From the NCBI RefSeq assembly GCF_000373785.1, contig NZ_KB892378.1, positions 248,001 through 312,000 of the forward strand: a stretch of 64,000 bases of DNA. The letters are read 5' to 3'. Source of the stretch: Erysipelothrix tonsillarum DSM 14972 (GTDB taxonomy: Bacteria > Bacillota_I > Bacilli_A > Erysipelotrichales > Erysipelotrichaceae). Both the position numbers and the translations under genes were made by a program. The first letter of the stretch is position 1, and each line of letters starts with the position of its first letter. Positions 51,723 to 59,734 of the stretch are shown one piece after another. The notes under the pieces were generated by a model. The model made no database searches. It had not been told where the DNA came from and saw only the letters and a list, made by a program, of their open reading frames with translations.

Positions 51723-52597
51723 GCTTTGAGCCCACGCTTGATTCCGCGTATATAACTGATCATATTCATCCCCGCAATACATCCATCACCTACCGCTTTC
51801 GCAATCTGTTGCACCCCAAAGGTACAATCCCCAGCTGCATACAACCCTGGCATATTCGTTTCCATATTTTCATTCACAAGAATACGACCATTTTCGACAC
51901 CCACACCGAGTTTATTGGCAAGGTCCGTACTTGACGCAGATCCGATCGCAACAAAAATTCCATCGCAGGCTAAGATTTCCGTTTCTGTCTCAATGCCCGT
52001 TACCTTTTCATCACCGACGACAGTTTTTAATTTATCTTCAACGATAATACAACGTGAATCAAATTGTCCTGTAATGGGTTCACCATTCGTCAATACGTAA
52101 ACTTTTTCCGCAATTTCTACCAATTCTGCTGCTTCATGAGCGGCATATTCCGCACTTCCAATTACCGCAACCGTTTTTCCTCGATAGAAAAAAGCATCGC
52201 ATACTGCACAATACGATACACCGCGTCCATTGAAATTGCGGATTTTACGAATGCGCGGAATGTTTCGATGAGATCCCGTCGCAAGTAAAACACTCATGGC
52301 TTGATACGTTTCCTGAATGGTTTCCACTGTATAACGTTCACCATCGAATGCAATGGATAAGACCTCATCCGTTACTACATCAATGCCTAATTCCAAGGCT
52401 TGATCAATACCGCGTTGAACCAACTCAACGCCTCCAATAGACGTGAACCCATAAAAGTTATCAATATCACGGGCTGTTTCACTCGCTCCTAAATCTTTTC
52501 CTATAACGGTAGTGTTTACATTGCCCCGTTTTAGATACACGGCAGCTTGAATCCCAGCAGGACCCTTGCCAATAATTAATGCATCAGTTTCTTTCAT
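51719..52597 (-). CDS. Thioredoxin reductase-like FAD/NAD(P) oxidoreductase
   Basis: The start is ATG 52597, behind GAAGGAG. The 292-residue protein has an FAD site (LIIGKGPAGIQAAVYLKRG near 6-24), a redox CAVC in VSYCAVCDAFFYRG near 130, the NAD(P) site VAVIGSAEYAAHEAA and the C-terminal FAD segment GLYAAGDCTFGVQQIAKAVG. The GxGPAG motif reads GKGPAG. It may reduce thioredoxin or a related protein. It is coupled with the HAD gene downstream. Confidence 0.87.
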   Translation of the reverse strand: MKETDALIIGKGPAGIQAAVYLKRGNVNTTVIGKDLGASETARDIDNFYGFTSIGGVELVQRGIDQALELGIDVVTDEVLSIAFDGERYTVETIQETYQAMSVLLATGSHRNIPRIRKIRNFNGRGVSYCAVCDAFFYRGKTVAVIGSAEYAAHEAAELVEIAEKVYVLTNGEPITGQFDSRCIIVEDKLKTVVGDEKVTGIETETEILACDGIFVAIGSASSTDLANKLGVGVENGRILVNENMETNMPGLYAAGDCTFGVQQIAKAVGDGCIAGMNMISYIRGIKRGLKA

Positions 52598-52684
52598 AGA
52601 CGTCTCCTTCAAACTCTTTTAATTATATGATATATGATTTTCGCATTCAAGTTTGACGTTTTCTCAAAAAAGTAAAAGTTTTTA

Positions 52685-52712
52685 TTGAAATATAAAATCT
52701 TAGCGTTATAAT
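52685..52712 (+). promoter_or_regulatory. tRNA-Lys promoter
   Basis: -35 TTGAAA (52685-52690) and -10 TATAAT (52707-52712) are 16 bases apart, 12 bases before the tRNA. Confidence 0.75.
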
Positions 52713-52724
52713 ATAAAGGCAAAC

Positions 52725-52800
52725 GCTCCGTTAGCTCAGTCGGTAGAGCAACTGACTCTTAATCAGTGGGTCCACGGTTCGAGCCCGTGACGGAGCACCA
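52725..52800 (+). tRNA. tRNA-Lys (anticodon CTT)
   Basis: The acceptor stem GCTCCGT (52725-52731) pairs with ACGGAGC (52790-52796), then A and an encoded CCA. The D arm TTAGCTCAGTCGGTAGAGC and T arm GGTTCGAGCC are normal. The anticodon loop is CTCTTAA, giving anticodon CTT, which reads the lysine codon AAG. It stands alone, with promoter and terminator. Confidence 0.97.
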
Positions 52801-52811
52801 TTGAGTTTATT

Positions 52812-52838
52812 ACACCACTTTCGAGTGGTTTTTTTTAT
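52812..52838 (+). terminator. Terminator of the tRNA-Lys gene
   Basis: ACCACT-TTCG-AGTGGT followed by a T-run. Confidence 0.88.
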
Positions 52839-52855
52839 GTCTATTTTTAAAATAA

Positions 52856-52888
52856 AACGAGCACCTCCTTGTGGATGATGCTCGTTTT
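52856..52888 (-). terminator. Rho-independent terminator
   Basis: AAACGAGCA pairs with TGCTCGTTT across a short inner part; it lies just past the stop of the S51 peptidase gene on the minus strand. Confidence 0.65.
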
Positions 52889-52890
52889 GT

Positions 52891-53616
52891 TTATAGATTT
52901 AAATCGATTGCTAATGTTTCACCTTCATGCAATTCCCGTTTTTCAATGTGGCCATCCATATTGGAAAAAACATAAGCTTTGCATGACGCTTCTTCTTTGA
53001 TAATATAAGCCTTCGTTCCTTCATAAACCATCGCAACGCCATTATCAAGTGCAATCCCTGGTAAGTCTGTATAGGGCTCATACAAGGTATCAAAACTATC
53101 GCGCCCAGGTTCATTATAATGAGGAACATGCGCTGCAGGAATAAATCCCAATCCTGACGTCATAATGAAATTCCAATGATCAGGCTGACTGAACGATTCG
53201 GAATCACTGTGGCTTACCTGATACCAACAATTTGATCCTGCACTCAACCCTGAAAGAATAATCCCTCGATGATACGCATCTTTCAACACATAGTCAACCC
53301 CTCGTTGACGCCATACCTTAATCATCATGCGGGTATCACCACCCCCAACATAAATAAGATCCGTATTTAAAAGTTTATATTGTATCACAGCTTGTGATGG
53401 ACTCTCTGTCACAAGTTTTAAAACATCGACTTCGCAGCCAAGATGCTCAAAACGTTGCGTTAGTGCATCAATATAATCCTGCTTATCTGAACTCGCGGTT
53501 GGTAAGACCAAAACACGAGGATGTGCCTTCGCTGTCATAGCGACTAATTGCTTCTCAATTGCGGGTGCGCTTCCAAAATGATCGAAGCCCCCTCCAATCG
53601 TTACGATTGTTCCCAT
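52891..53616 (-). CDS. S51-family peptidase (peptidase E/cyanophycinase-like)
   Basis: The start is ATG 53616 (MGTIVTIGGGFD), after GAGGTG. The 241-residue protein has the S51 pattern: IGGGFDHF at the start, VLVLPTASSDKQDY, YVGGGDTRMMIKVW near 85, and the nucleophile elbow GIILSGLSAGSNCWYQ near 115-130 with the catalytic Ser. It resembles the YgaJ/PepE-like dipeptidases of Firmicutes. It is a single gene. Confidence 0.85.
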   Translation of the reverse strand: MGTIVTIGGGFDHFGSAPAIEKQLVAMTAKAHPRVLVLPTASSDKQDYIDALTQRFEHLGCEVDVLKLVTESPSQAVIQYKLLNTDLIYVGGGDTRMMIKVWRQRGVDYVLKDAYHRGIILSGLSAGSNCWYQVSHSDSESFSQPDHWNFIMTSGLGFIPAAHVPHYNEPGRDSFDTLYEPYTDLPGIALDNGVAMVYEGTKAYIIKEEASCKAYVFSNMDGHIEKRELHEGETLAIDLNL

Positions 53617-53697
53617 AAAATCACCTCTTTGATATAAGAGATTAACACATGATTCCTTAAAACACAAGAATCCTCTACGCCCATTGATACCTACAAT

Positions 53698-53889
53698 TTA
53701 TGGTTTATCGTTGTTTTTTTTATCTTTAAGACCAAATAATCCATAAAGGAAATGTTCATTCAGCATAATAAATAAAAATAGAATAACCACAATTCCCGTA
53801 AGTTTGACCTCAAAGTCAAAGATCATAAAAAAGATTGCGCAAACGATAATCTCAACTGACCAAATCATAATTTTTTTTGAATCCTTCAT
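53698..53889 (-). CDS. Small membrane protein
   Basis: The start is ATG 53889 (MKDSKKIMIW), about ten bases after AAGGAGG. The 63-residue protein has two membrane segments (about 7-23 and 27-47) and a charged tail (LKDKKNNDK). Function unknown. Confidence 0.55.
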   Translation of the reverse strand: MKDSKKIMIWSVEIIVCAIFFMIFDFEVKLTGIVVILFLFIMLNEHFLYGLFGLKDKKNNDKP

Positions 53890-54004
53890 CGTGACCATCC
53901 TCCTTAATTTATTATAGCACTCCCTTGCGAAAACAGACAAAATATTAATTGAGTCTCCTTGCGAAGTAGCGTATGATTATTGAAAGAGATTGGAGAAATT
54001 GATT

Positions 54005-54487
54005 ATGTTAAAGGTTGTGGAATTAGAAAACGAAGTAGTACACCATTCTTTGAAACTTATCGGTAAACGTTATACAGAAGCGGATAGCGATCATGGCTTG
54101 TTTCAAAAACAGTGGAAAACTTGGTTTGAAGAGGATTTATTTGAGGATGTGATGCGTGAAAGCGCGCCGCATTACGCTTCCCCTATCGGACTCTTGGATG
54201 ACGACGATGCTTATTGGATTGGTCAAATCTTTCGCAGTGATACACCGGATGTTGAAGGGTATGAGTCATATCCCCTTCCTAATGGCGTCTTAGTGAATGT
54301 TTACATTGAAGGCTCTGCTCAAAATGGTGAGCTGTTTGAAACACCTTTAGTTGATTTCGCTTGGGCACATTTACTTCAGTCAAATGTAATCGAAGCGGAA
54401 CGTCAACCTAAAATTGTATATGAACGCTATGAATATTTTGATCCAAGTCAGGAAAAAACAATTATGATTATCGGTTTTGTAATCTAG
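54005..54487 (+). CDS. Hypothetical cytosolic protein
   Basis: The start is ATG 54005 (MLKVVELENEVVHH), after GGAGAA. The 160-residue acidic protein has a mixed alpha/beta pattern, YWIGQIF and YPLPNGVLVNVYIEGSAQNG, that recalls effector-binding GyrI/Bac_rhamnosidase-like folds (VELxxQxVV, WIG), as in stand-alone AraC-effector domains; the similarity is weak. It ends at its own terminator. Confidence 0.55.
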   Translation: MLKVVELENEVVHHSLKLIGKRYTEADSDHGLFQKQWKTWFEEDLFEDVMRESAPHYASPIGLLDDDDAYWIGQIFRSDTPDVEGYESYPLPNGVLVNVYIEGSAQNGELFETPLVDFAWAHLLQSNVIEAERQPKIVYERYEYFDPSQEKTIMIIGFVI

Positions 54488-54510
54488 AGCAGCGCCTGCT
54501 CTTTTTTTAT
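54486..54510 (+). terminator. Rho-independent terminator
   Basis: AGAGCAG-CGC-CTGCTCT followed by T-run, overlapping the stop codon of the gene before. Confidence 0.88.
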
Positions 54511-54572
54511 CCACAAAACTTTGTTTATATCACTGATTATGACATAATAGATGTATTATAAAGGAGACACTT

Positions 54573-55601
54573 ATGAAACATTTAATCCAAGATTTAGAAA
54601 CACTTTTAAACATTAAAAGCCCTACTGGGAATACAGAAGAAGCAGTATTATTCTGTCAAAAACGCTTTGAAGCACTCGGCTTACAAACCCGTCGCACGGT
54701 CAAAGGTGCTTTAATCGCAACACTTGAAGGAACGTGTACCGATCGTGAAGTAACCTTATCTGCCCATGTGGATACATTAGGGTGTCTTGTTAAAGAGATT
54801 ACATCCGACGGGAAATTACGTCTAACTCAATTAGGCGGGTATGCATGGGCGACCATTGAGGGGGAACATGTTGCCATTGAAACATTAGAGGGTACTTATT
54901 ACACAGGTACCATCCTTACCAATGTTGCTTCATCCCATGTTCATGGTAGTCTTACCTCCACAACCGAACGAACCGAAAAGAACTTAGAAGTCCGCATCGA
55001 TGAGAAGGTCTTTACACGCGAGGACGTCCTTGCCTTAGGCATCAATGTTGGTGATTATGTCCACCTTGATCCACGCTGCAAGATCACAGAAAGTGGCTTT
55101 ATCAAATCCCGTCATCTTGATGACAAGGCCTGTGTTATTTCCTTGTTTGGAATGGCAGAACATTTTGTGAATACTCATACAAAACCAAGTTATACAACTA
55201 ACTTTTTCATATCAACCTTTGAAGAAGTCGGTCATGGTTCCAGTGCCGCTATTCCAGAAAAAACATTTGAATTTATTGCGGTTGATATGGCAGCCCCTGG
55301 ACAAGGCCAAACGTCGGACGAATACTCGGTTACAATCTGTGCCAAAGATAGCAGTGGTCCTTATGATTACGAGTTACGTAAACGCCTCATACGCCTAGCC
55401 ACCGATAATAAAATTGCTCATAAAATCGATATTTATCCGTATTATGGTTCAGATGCTTCCGCTGCCCTCTCTGCTGGATATGATTTTAAAGCCGGCTTAA
55501 TTGGCCCTGGTGTTGATGCATCCCACAGCTTTGAACGTACTCACGAAGAGGCAATCAAAGCAACAATTGATTTAGGCATTGCTTACCTTCAATCAAAATA
55601 A
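54573..55601 (+). CDS. M42-family aminopeptidase (glutamyl aminopeptidase/endoglucanase type)
   Basis: The 342-residue zinc or cobalt peptidase has conserved ligands in SAHVDTLG (near 65), LDDKACVISLF (near 182), ISTFEEVGHGSSAAI with the catalytic Glu pair (near 213), VDMAAPG and DASHSFERTHE near the end. M42 enzymes trim amino acids from peptide N-termini, usually as dodecamers in the cytosol. AAAGGAG lies eight bases before the ATG. It is transcribed alone and followed by a terminator. Confidence 0.9.
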   Translation: MKHLIQDLETLLNIKSPTGNTEEAVLFCQKRFEALGLQTRRTVKGALIATLEGTCTDREVTLSAHVDTLGCLVKEITSDGKLRLTQLGGYAWATIEGEHVAIETLEGTYYTGTILTNVASSHVHGSLTSTTERTEKNLEVRIDEKVFTREDVLALGINVGDYVHLDPRCKITESGFIKSRHLDDKACVISLFGMAEHFVNTHTKPSYTTNFFISTFEEVGHGSSAAIPEKTFEFIAVDMAAPGQGQTSDEYSVTICAKDSSGPYDYELRKRLIRLATDNKIAHKIDIYPYYGSDASAALSAGYDFKAGLIGPGVDASHSFERTHEEAIKATIDLGIAYLQSK

Positions 55602-55613
55602 CACAACAACGCT

Positions 55614-55643
55614 TAACCACATCCCAACGATGTGGTTTTTTTA
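55614..55643 (+). terminator. Rho-independent terminator
   Basis: AACCACATC pairs with GATGTGGTT around CCAAC, then T-run. Confidence 0.88.
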
Positions 55644-55797
55644 TGGTTTCTTGCACATCGTATTTATGAAAAGCAAGATTCGGCTTGATAACGGGTGCGA
55701 CAATTTGTGAAGTGATACGAGTAAATGTAATATAAACCTGATATTTAGACCTTATTTGAGCCCGCACACAATCTTTCACAAGGTTATAACCAAAAAC

Positions 55798-55839
55798 TGT
55801 AAGCGTTTACTTGACACTTTGAAAAAGCAAGTCTATACT
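55798..55839 (+). promoter_or_regulatory. Promoter with overlapping cre site, AraC-family gene
   Basis: -35 TTGACA (55811-55816) and -10 TATACT (55834-55839) are 17 bases apart, a near-perfect sigma-A promoter. TGTAAGCGTTTACTT (55798-55812) is a strong cre sequence overlapping the -35 box edge, so CcpA probably represses this gene. Confidence 0.82.
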
Positions 55840-55886
55840 GAAATTATAAGATAATGACATAAAGAATTGTTTAGGGGTGCTAGGGT

Positions 55887-56705
55887 ATGAATAATCTTTA
55901 TTTTGAACATTATAGTTTTAATCGTGCAGATTCGCCATTGATTGTGGAACATTGTGAGTTTGATCTCTCAACTGCAATCAATGCATTTTATTGGCATAAT
56001 GACTTTGAAATCATCTTAGTGAAATCTGGTTTATGTGAGATTGACATTGAAGATGAAGTCTTTACGGCAATGAAAGATACTGTGGTTTTTATTAACCCAG
56101 GACAAACGCGACGCATTGTACCTAAAACTGAAGGGATTACTTTGGATCGATACATCATTGACCATCGTTATCCTACAAATTTCAATTTAGATTTAGAACA
56201 AAAACAATTTGAGCCACTATCATTACGCCAAGAATTGGTGGCAATGCTTCACGTCATATCACTTGAATATGATGCGAGCTTAAATGATACAACCTCATCA
56301 CTCAGTCCCTTAACGTATTCACTCTTTGACATGTTGGTTAAATATCAACCTCGTGTTCCGGTACATACTGATCGCAAGCATTCTAAAATTGATATCGTAA
56401 AACAAGGTATTCAGTATATGCACAAGAATTATAAAGAGGAATTAACCCTTGATCAAATCTGTCGTGATATCGGTATCAGTAAATTTTATTACTGTCGCCT
56501 TTTCAAAGAAGAAACCGACACAACAATTAATAATTATCTCAATGAAGTACGTTGTCATTACGCTTATGAATTACTTAGTGAGTCAAACCTACGTGTGGGT
56601 GAAGTAGCAAAAGCCTGTGGCTATAATTCAACTTCTTATTTTACCAAAATCTTTAAGCACTTATTTGGCTATCCACCCTCACATGTAGAGAAAACTGTCG
56701 TCTAG
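55887..56705 (+). CDS. AraC-family transcriptional regulator
   Basis: The 272-residue protein has an N-terminal cupin-like sugar-binding domain (about 25-130; FYWHNDFEIILVKSG, FINPGQTRRIVP) and a C-terminal AraC DNA-binding domain with two helix-turn-helix units (LTLDQICRDIGISKFYYCRL near 190 and VGEVAKACGYNSTSYFTKIF near 245). Members usually activate a sugar operon, but none is beside it; the target is unknown. The promoter carries a cre site. Confidence 0.88.
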   Translation: MNNLYFEHYSFNRADSPLIVEHCEFDLSTAINAFYWHNDFEIILVKSGLCEIDIEDEVFTAMKDTVVFINPGQTRRIVPKTEGITLDRYIIDHRYPTNFNLDLEQKQFEPLSLRQELVAMLHVISLEYDASLNDTTSSLSPLTYSLFDMLVKYQPRVPVHTDRKHSKIDIVKQGIQYMHKNYKEELTLDQICRDIGISKFYYCRLFKEETDTTINNYLNEVRCHYAYELLSESNLRVGEVAKACGYNSTSYFTKIFKHLFGYPPSHVEKTVV

Positions 56706-56713
56706 TCCTTATG

Positions 56714-56748
56714 TAAAAAGCAGCTGAGTCCGTCGGCTGCTTTTTATG
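56714..56748 (+). terminator. Rho-independent terminator
   Basis: AAAAAGCAGC pairs with GCTGCTTTTT around an 11-base loop. Confidence 0.8.
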
Positions 56749-56814
56749 TGCACAGTTCACTCTTAATGATGTATAAGGTGTTACAATGAGCTTGATAGAT
56801 AAAGGAGTACAGTT

Positions 56815-57753
56815 ATGAAAATATTATTTGCAGGTGCAGGTGCAATGGGAGCACGTTTTGGTGCCCTTTTACACCGCAGTAGAAATGAAATCGTGTTTGC
56901 GGATAGCTGGCAAGAACATCGTGACGTGATTAATAACGATGGTCTGAAAATGATTATTGATGGTGTTGACGAAGGGCACGTTATGATCCCCGCGCTGTCA
57001 CCCCAGGCGGTTGAAGGTTCCTTTGACCTTGTATTTGTCTTTACTAAAGCCATGTATTTAGATGCTATGATGCAAGATATCAAACATGTTTTAACCCCAG
57101 ATACCCGTGTCATTTGTCTGCTTAATGGATTGGGAAATGTGGAAGTCATCGAACGTTATGTCCCCAAAGAGAATATTTTTTTAGGGGTAACTGTGTGGAC
57201 TTCCGGTTTAGGGGGTCCAGGAATTGTGGATGCAGTAGGAACTGGTTCCATTGAACTCCAACAAGTGCATCAAACTGATTCGCCGTTTAATGCACACTTG
57301 CTCGAAACACTAAACCAAGCAGGTCTTAATGTAGTCTACAGTGACGATGTTAAACAATCCATTTGGAATAAAGTTGCTTTAAATGCGGTACTCAACACAT
57401 ACTGTACCTTAATTGATTGCAATATCGCTGAGTACGGGAGTTATCCTGATAATCGAATTTTAACCGAACTTGTTGTAGACGAAGTCATCGCCGTAGCAAC
57501 GGCTGAAGGAATCGCTTTAGATAAAGAGCATCTAGTCGCTAAAATAGAAGATATTTTTGACCCTCTAAAAGGTGGAAATCACTATCCTTCTCTTTATCAA
57601 GATATGGCAGCAGGTCGTAAAACTGAAATTGACTATTTAAATGGTGCAATTGCACGCATTGGTAACAAACACGGCATTGAAACACCAGTATGCCAGGTAA
57701 TAACTCACATGATTCACGCTAAAGAATTCCTTAAAGACAAAGGAACCCACTAA
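56815..57753 (+). CDS. panE: 2-dehydropantoate 2-reductase (ketopantoate reductase) family
   Basis: The 312-residue protein has the NADP site MKILFAGAGAMGARFGALL at the start, FVFTKAMYL near 80, LNGLGNVEVIERYV near 104 and the catalytic Lys segment QSIWNKVALNAVLN near 184-197, then the Glu/Asn helical region (SLYQDMAAGRKTEIDYLNGA). This is the PanE/ApbA pattern for ketopantoate reduction in pantothenate synthesis. No other pan gene is near, so a related 2-hydroxyacid role is possible. AAAGGAG precedes the ATG. Confidence 0.88.
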   Translation: MKILFAGAGAMGARFGALLHRSRNEIVFADSWQEHRDVINNDGLKMIIDGVDEGHVMIPALSPQAVEGSFDLVFVFTKAMYLDAMMQDIKHVLTPDTRVICLLNGLGNVEVIERYVPKENIFLGVTVWTSGLGGPGIVDAVGTGSIELQQVHQTDSPFNAHLLETLNQAGLNVVYSDDVKQSIWNKVALNAVLNTYCTLIDCNIAEYGSYPDNRILTELVVDEVIAVATAEGIALDKEHLVAKIEDIFDPLKGGNHYPSLYQDMAAGRKTEIDYLNGAIARIGNKHGIETPVCQVITHMIHAKEFLKDKGTH

Positions 57754-57772
57754 TTGGGTTCCTTTGTTTGTT
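57734..57772. terminator. Bidirectional terminator at a convergent gene pair
   Basis: AAAGGAACCCA pairs with TGGGTTCCTTT, spanning the ends of panE and the receiver-domain gene, which overlap by four bases. Confidence 0.8.
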
Positions 57773-58109
57773 TTTGATATACATCAATCAAAGTATTTAT
57801 GCGATGAATGACCTTATGATGATCATAGGGTTCCACTAAATAGTCGTGAGCACCTTGAATCATCAGTTCAAGCGTTCGCTTAGGTCGATAGCGCGATGTA
57901 AGAATTAAGATTGGTCGATCATAATGCTTTTGTATCCAAGGAATTAAGGTTTCGCCATCATGATCGCAGTAATCGATATCAACCAGAAAACAATCTGTTT
58001 GTTTGATGTCTACTGGATTTGTTTGAAGGCACAGCACCGTCCATGTTGGATCCAAAAACTCTAAAATATGATGATCATTATCATTGCTGATTAGTGTGAT
58101 TGTATACAT
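57750..58109 (-). CDS. Stand-alone receiver-domain protein (REC-like)
   Basis: The start is ATG 58109, eight bases after AAGGAG, inside the end of the upstream acetyltransferase gene. The 119-residue protein folds like a single CheY-type receiver: strand 1 TITLISNDNDHH, the acceptor region CFLVDIDYCDHDGE (Asp near 45), the Thr/Ser strand ILILTSRYRPKR, and the Lys region DYLVEPYDHHK where the usual KP is EP. The acidic pair is weak and the conserved Lys is missing, so phosphorylation is uncertain. No kinase is near. Confidence 0.65.
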   Translation of the reverse strand: MYTITLISNDNDHHILEFLDPTWTVLCLQTNPVDIKQTDCFLVDIDYCDHDGETLIPWIQKHYDRPILILTSRYRPKRTLELMIQGAHDYLVEPYDHHKVIHRINTLIDVYQKQTKEPN

Positions 58110-59544
58110 CTTTGTTACTCCTTGATTCATTTTGATGTATGGCCTTAATCCATAATGATTGATTTCCGAATCGTATTAATCGAAAATCTTGATTATGTTT
58201 TAACAGCGTCTTATCTATAATAATATAAGGAATTTGACGGCGGATTGCAATCTGTTCTACACGATCCATCATCATCATTTCAACCACAAAATCTTGGTTA
58301 GAACATAAGACATTAAAATCCAAGACATTTACATTTTGTTCGTAGGTTAAATCATAAACTAAATAACCCACAAGCTGTGTTTCTTTATAGATTGTGAGTA
58401 AGTTATGTTGCGGCAATAGTGGCATTATTGGTTTGCACCATGGACCGGCGGTATGAATCTCTTTTTCAATGACATCAGCTTCGTGAGTTCCATGTTCAAT
58501 GATTGTATAGTGATCTTGATTCCGGAGGGTCCAAACAGAACGGGTGATTCCATAAGAAATTGAATCATAATATACCCCTTTATAATAACGGGCTCTCCGA
58601 ATAACGCCTTCCCGTTTTAAGCCTAATTTGTCCCCAATCCGTTGCATGCCTATATTCCCTGACCATGTTACAAACCCTATGCGATCAATCTCATAATACA
58701 CAAACGCTTGTGTGATCAGTTGTTTTAGGACAACCGTCCCAATACCTTTACTCCAAAATGCAGCGTCATAAAGGTCAAACCCGCAGTTCATCCATCGAGT
58801 TCGTTCATCCTGCCAGTAGTGGCTTGCACGACCAATAACTAAATCATCATATACAATCACTAGAGCACGTGGGTTATTGAGATAATACTGAGCATCGTCT
58901 TCCATAAACTCACGGAAACTTAATTGCTTATATTCCTCAAAATAAGGAGCATCTAAGTCACTCCATGAATAATGGGATTCTTTAGCGGATAATTCCCATA
59001 TTCGTTGTAAATCACGATGTCGAAATGGGCGTAACTGTACTACGGATTCTAGGAAAGATGTCGCCGGTTTGAACTCATCCCATGTCACTTCCAATAGCAA
59101 TTCAGATGAACGGTACCCGTGCGGAATTTCAACTTCTTTAAACCCTAAAGCATGATAAAGACGTAATGCGGCCAGGTTATCAGGATTAGGATCAACATAA
59201 AGACCGGTACATTCTGTGTGTTTAAATACGTACTGAATAAGCCAACTCAAACAGTAAGATCCATAGCCTCGTCCTTGAAACTGTGGCATAAGCTTGATAT
59301 CCAATTGTGCTTTATCATCTAAAACTCGGTAAAATAACTCCCCTACATAGTCTTGATGATGATAAATACTAAAATGGCTTGATGTATTATTTTGAATCAA
59401 TTGTTGATACCAACGTTGCATGGATTTTTCATCAGTGATATAACCTTGGTCAAATCCAACATGCTTCATCACTTCAGGTGTCGCCCATAATTGTTGAATA
59501 TTCTTTAAATCTTTTTCGGTTGTTTTTTCGATATGTAGTTTCAT
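58081..59544 (-). CDS. Tandem GNAT acetyltransferase fusion
   Basis: The 487-residue protein starts behind AAAGGAG. Residues 1-160 form one GNAT domain (LMPQFQGRGYGSYCLSWLI motif A). Residues 170-330 form a second, RimJ/RimL-like (AAFWSKGIGTVVLKQLI; LGLKREGVIRRARYYKGVYY). Residues 335-487 are of unknown type, perhaps a degenerate third GNAT (LTIYKETQLVGYLVYDL). The fusion overlaps the receiver-domain gene by 29 bases. A 12-codon upstream frame precedes it. The substrate is unknown. Confidence 0.82.
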   Translation of the reverse strand: MKLHIEKTTEKDLKNIQQLWATPEVMKHVGFDQGYITDEKSMQRWYQQLIQNNTSSHFSIYHHQDYVGELFYRVLDDKAQLDIKLMPQFQGRGYGSYCLSWLIQYVFKHTECTGLYVDPNPDNLAALRLYHALGFKEVEIPHGYRSSELLLEVTWDEFKPATSFLESVVQLRPFRHRDLQRIWELSAKESHYSWSDLDAPYFEEYKQLSFREFMEDDAQYYLNNPRALVIVYDDLVIGRASHYWQDERTRWMNCGFDLYDAAFWSKGIGTVVLKQLITQAFVYYEIDRIGFVTWSGNIGMQRIGDKLGLKREGVIRRARYYKGVYYDSISYGITRSVWTLRNQDHYTIIEHGTHEADVIEKEIHTAGPWCKPIMPLLPQHNLLTIYKETQLVGYLVYDLTYEQNVNVLDFNVLCSNQDFVVEMMMMDRVEQIAIRRQIPYIIIDKTLLKHNQDFRLIRFGNQSLWIKAIHQNESRSNKDVYNHTNQQ

Positions 59545-59573
59545 AAATCTCCTTTATAATTTTCTACCGATAT

Positions 59574-59626
59574 ATCACCCGCTCAAATTATCGATTTTCT
59601 GGGTGATGATTTATTGTTTTTAACAT
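59574..59626 (-). promoter_or_regulatory. Possible leader peptide and hairpin upstream of the GNAT fusion
   Basis: On the minus strand ATG 59626 follows AGGTGG at four bases and opens a 12-codon frame (MLKTINHHPENR) ending at 59588. Its HHP codons contain ATCACCC (59601-59607), which can pair with GGGTGAT (59574-59580) past the stop. Ribosome stalling on this peptide could change the fold, as in leaders of drug-modifying enzymes. Confidence 0.4.
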
Positions 59627-59708
59627 AAAACCACCTCTTTCTTTCTCAACTATAGCATAATAGGGTACCCATCAAACTGAGTTGTTATTAAAACGCTTTA
59701 GAAGGCTA

Positions 59709-59734
59709 CAAAAAAAGAGTCCGAAGACCCTTTA
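59709..59734 (-). terminator. Rho-independent terminator of the AIM24 gene
   Basis: On the minus strand AGGGTC-TTCG-GACTCT followed by a T-run, with one G-T pair. Confidence 0.8.
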
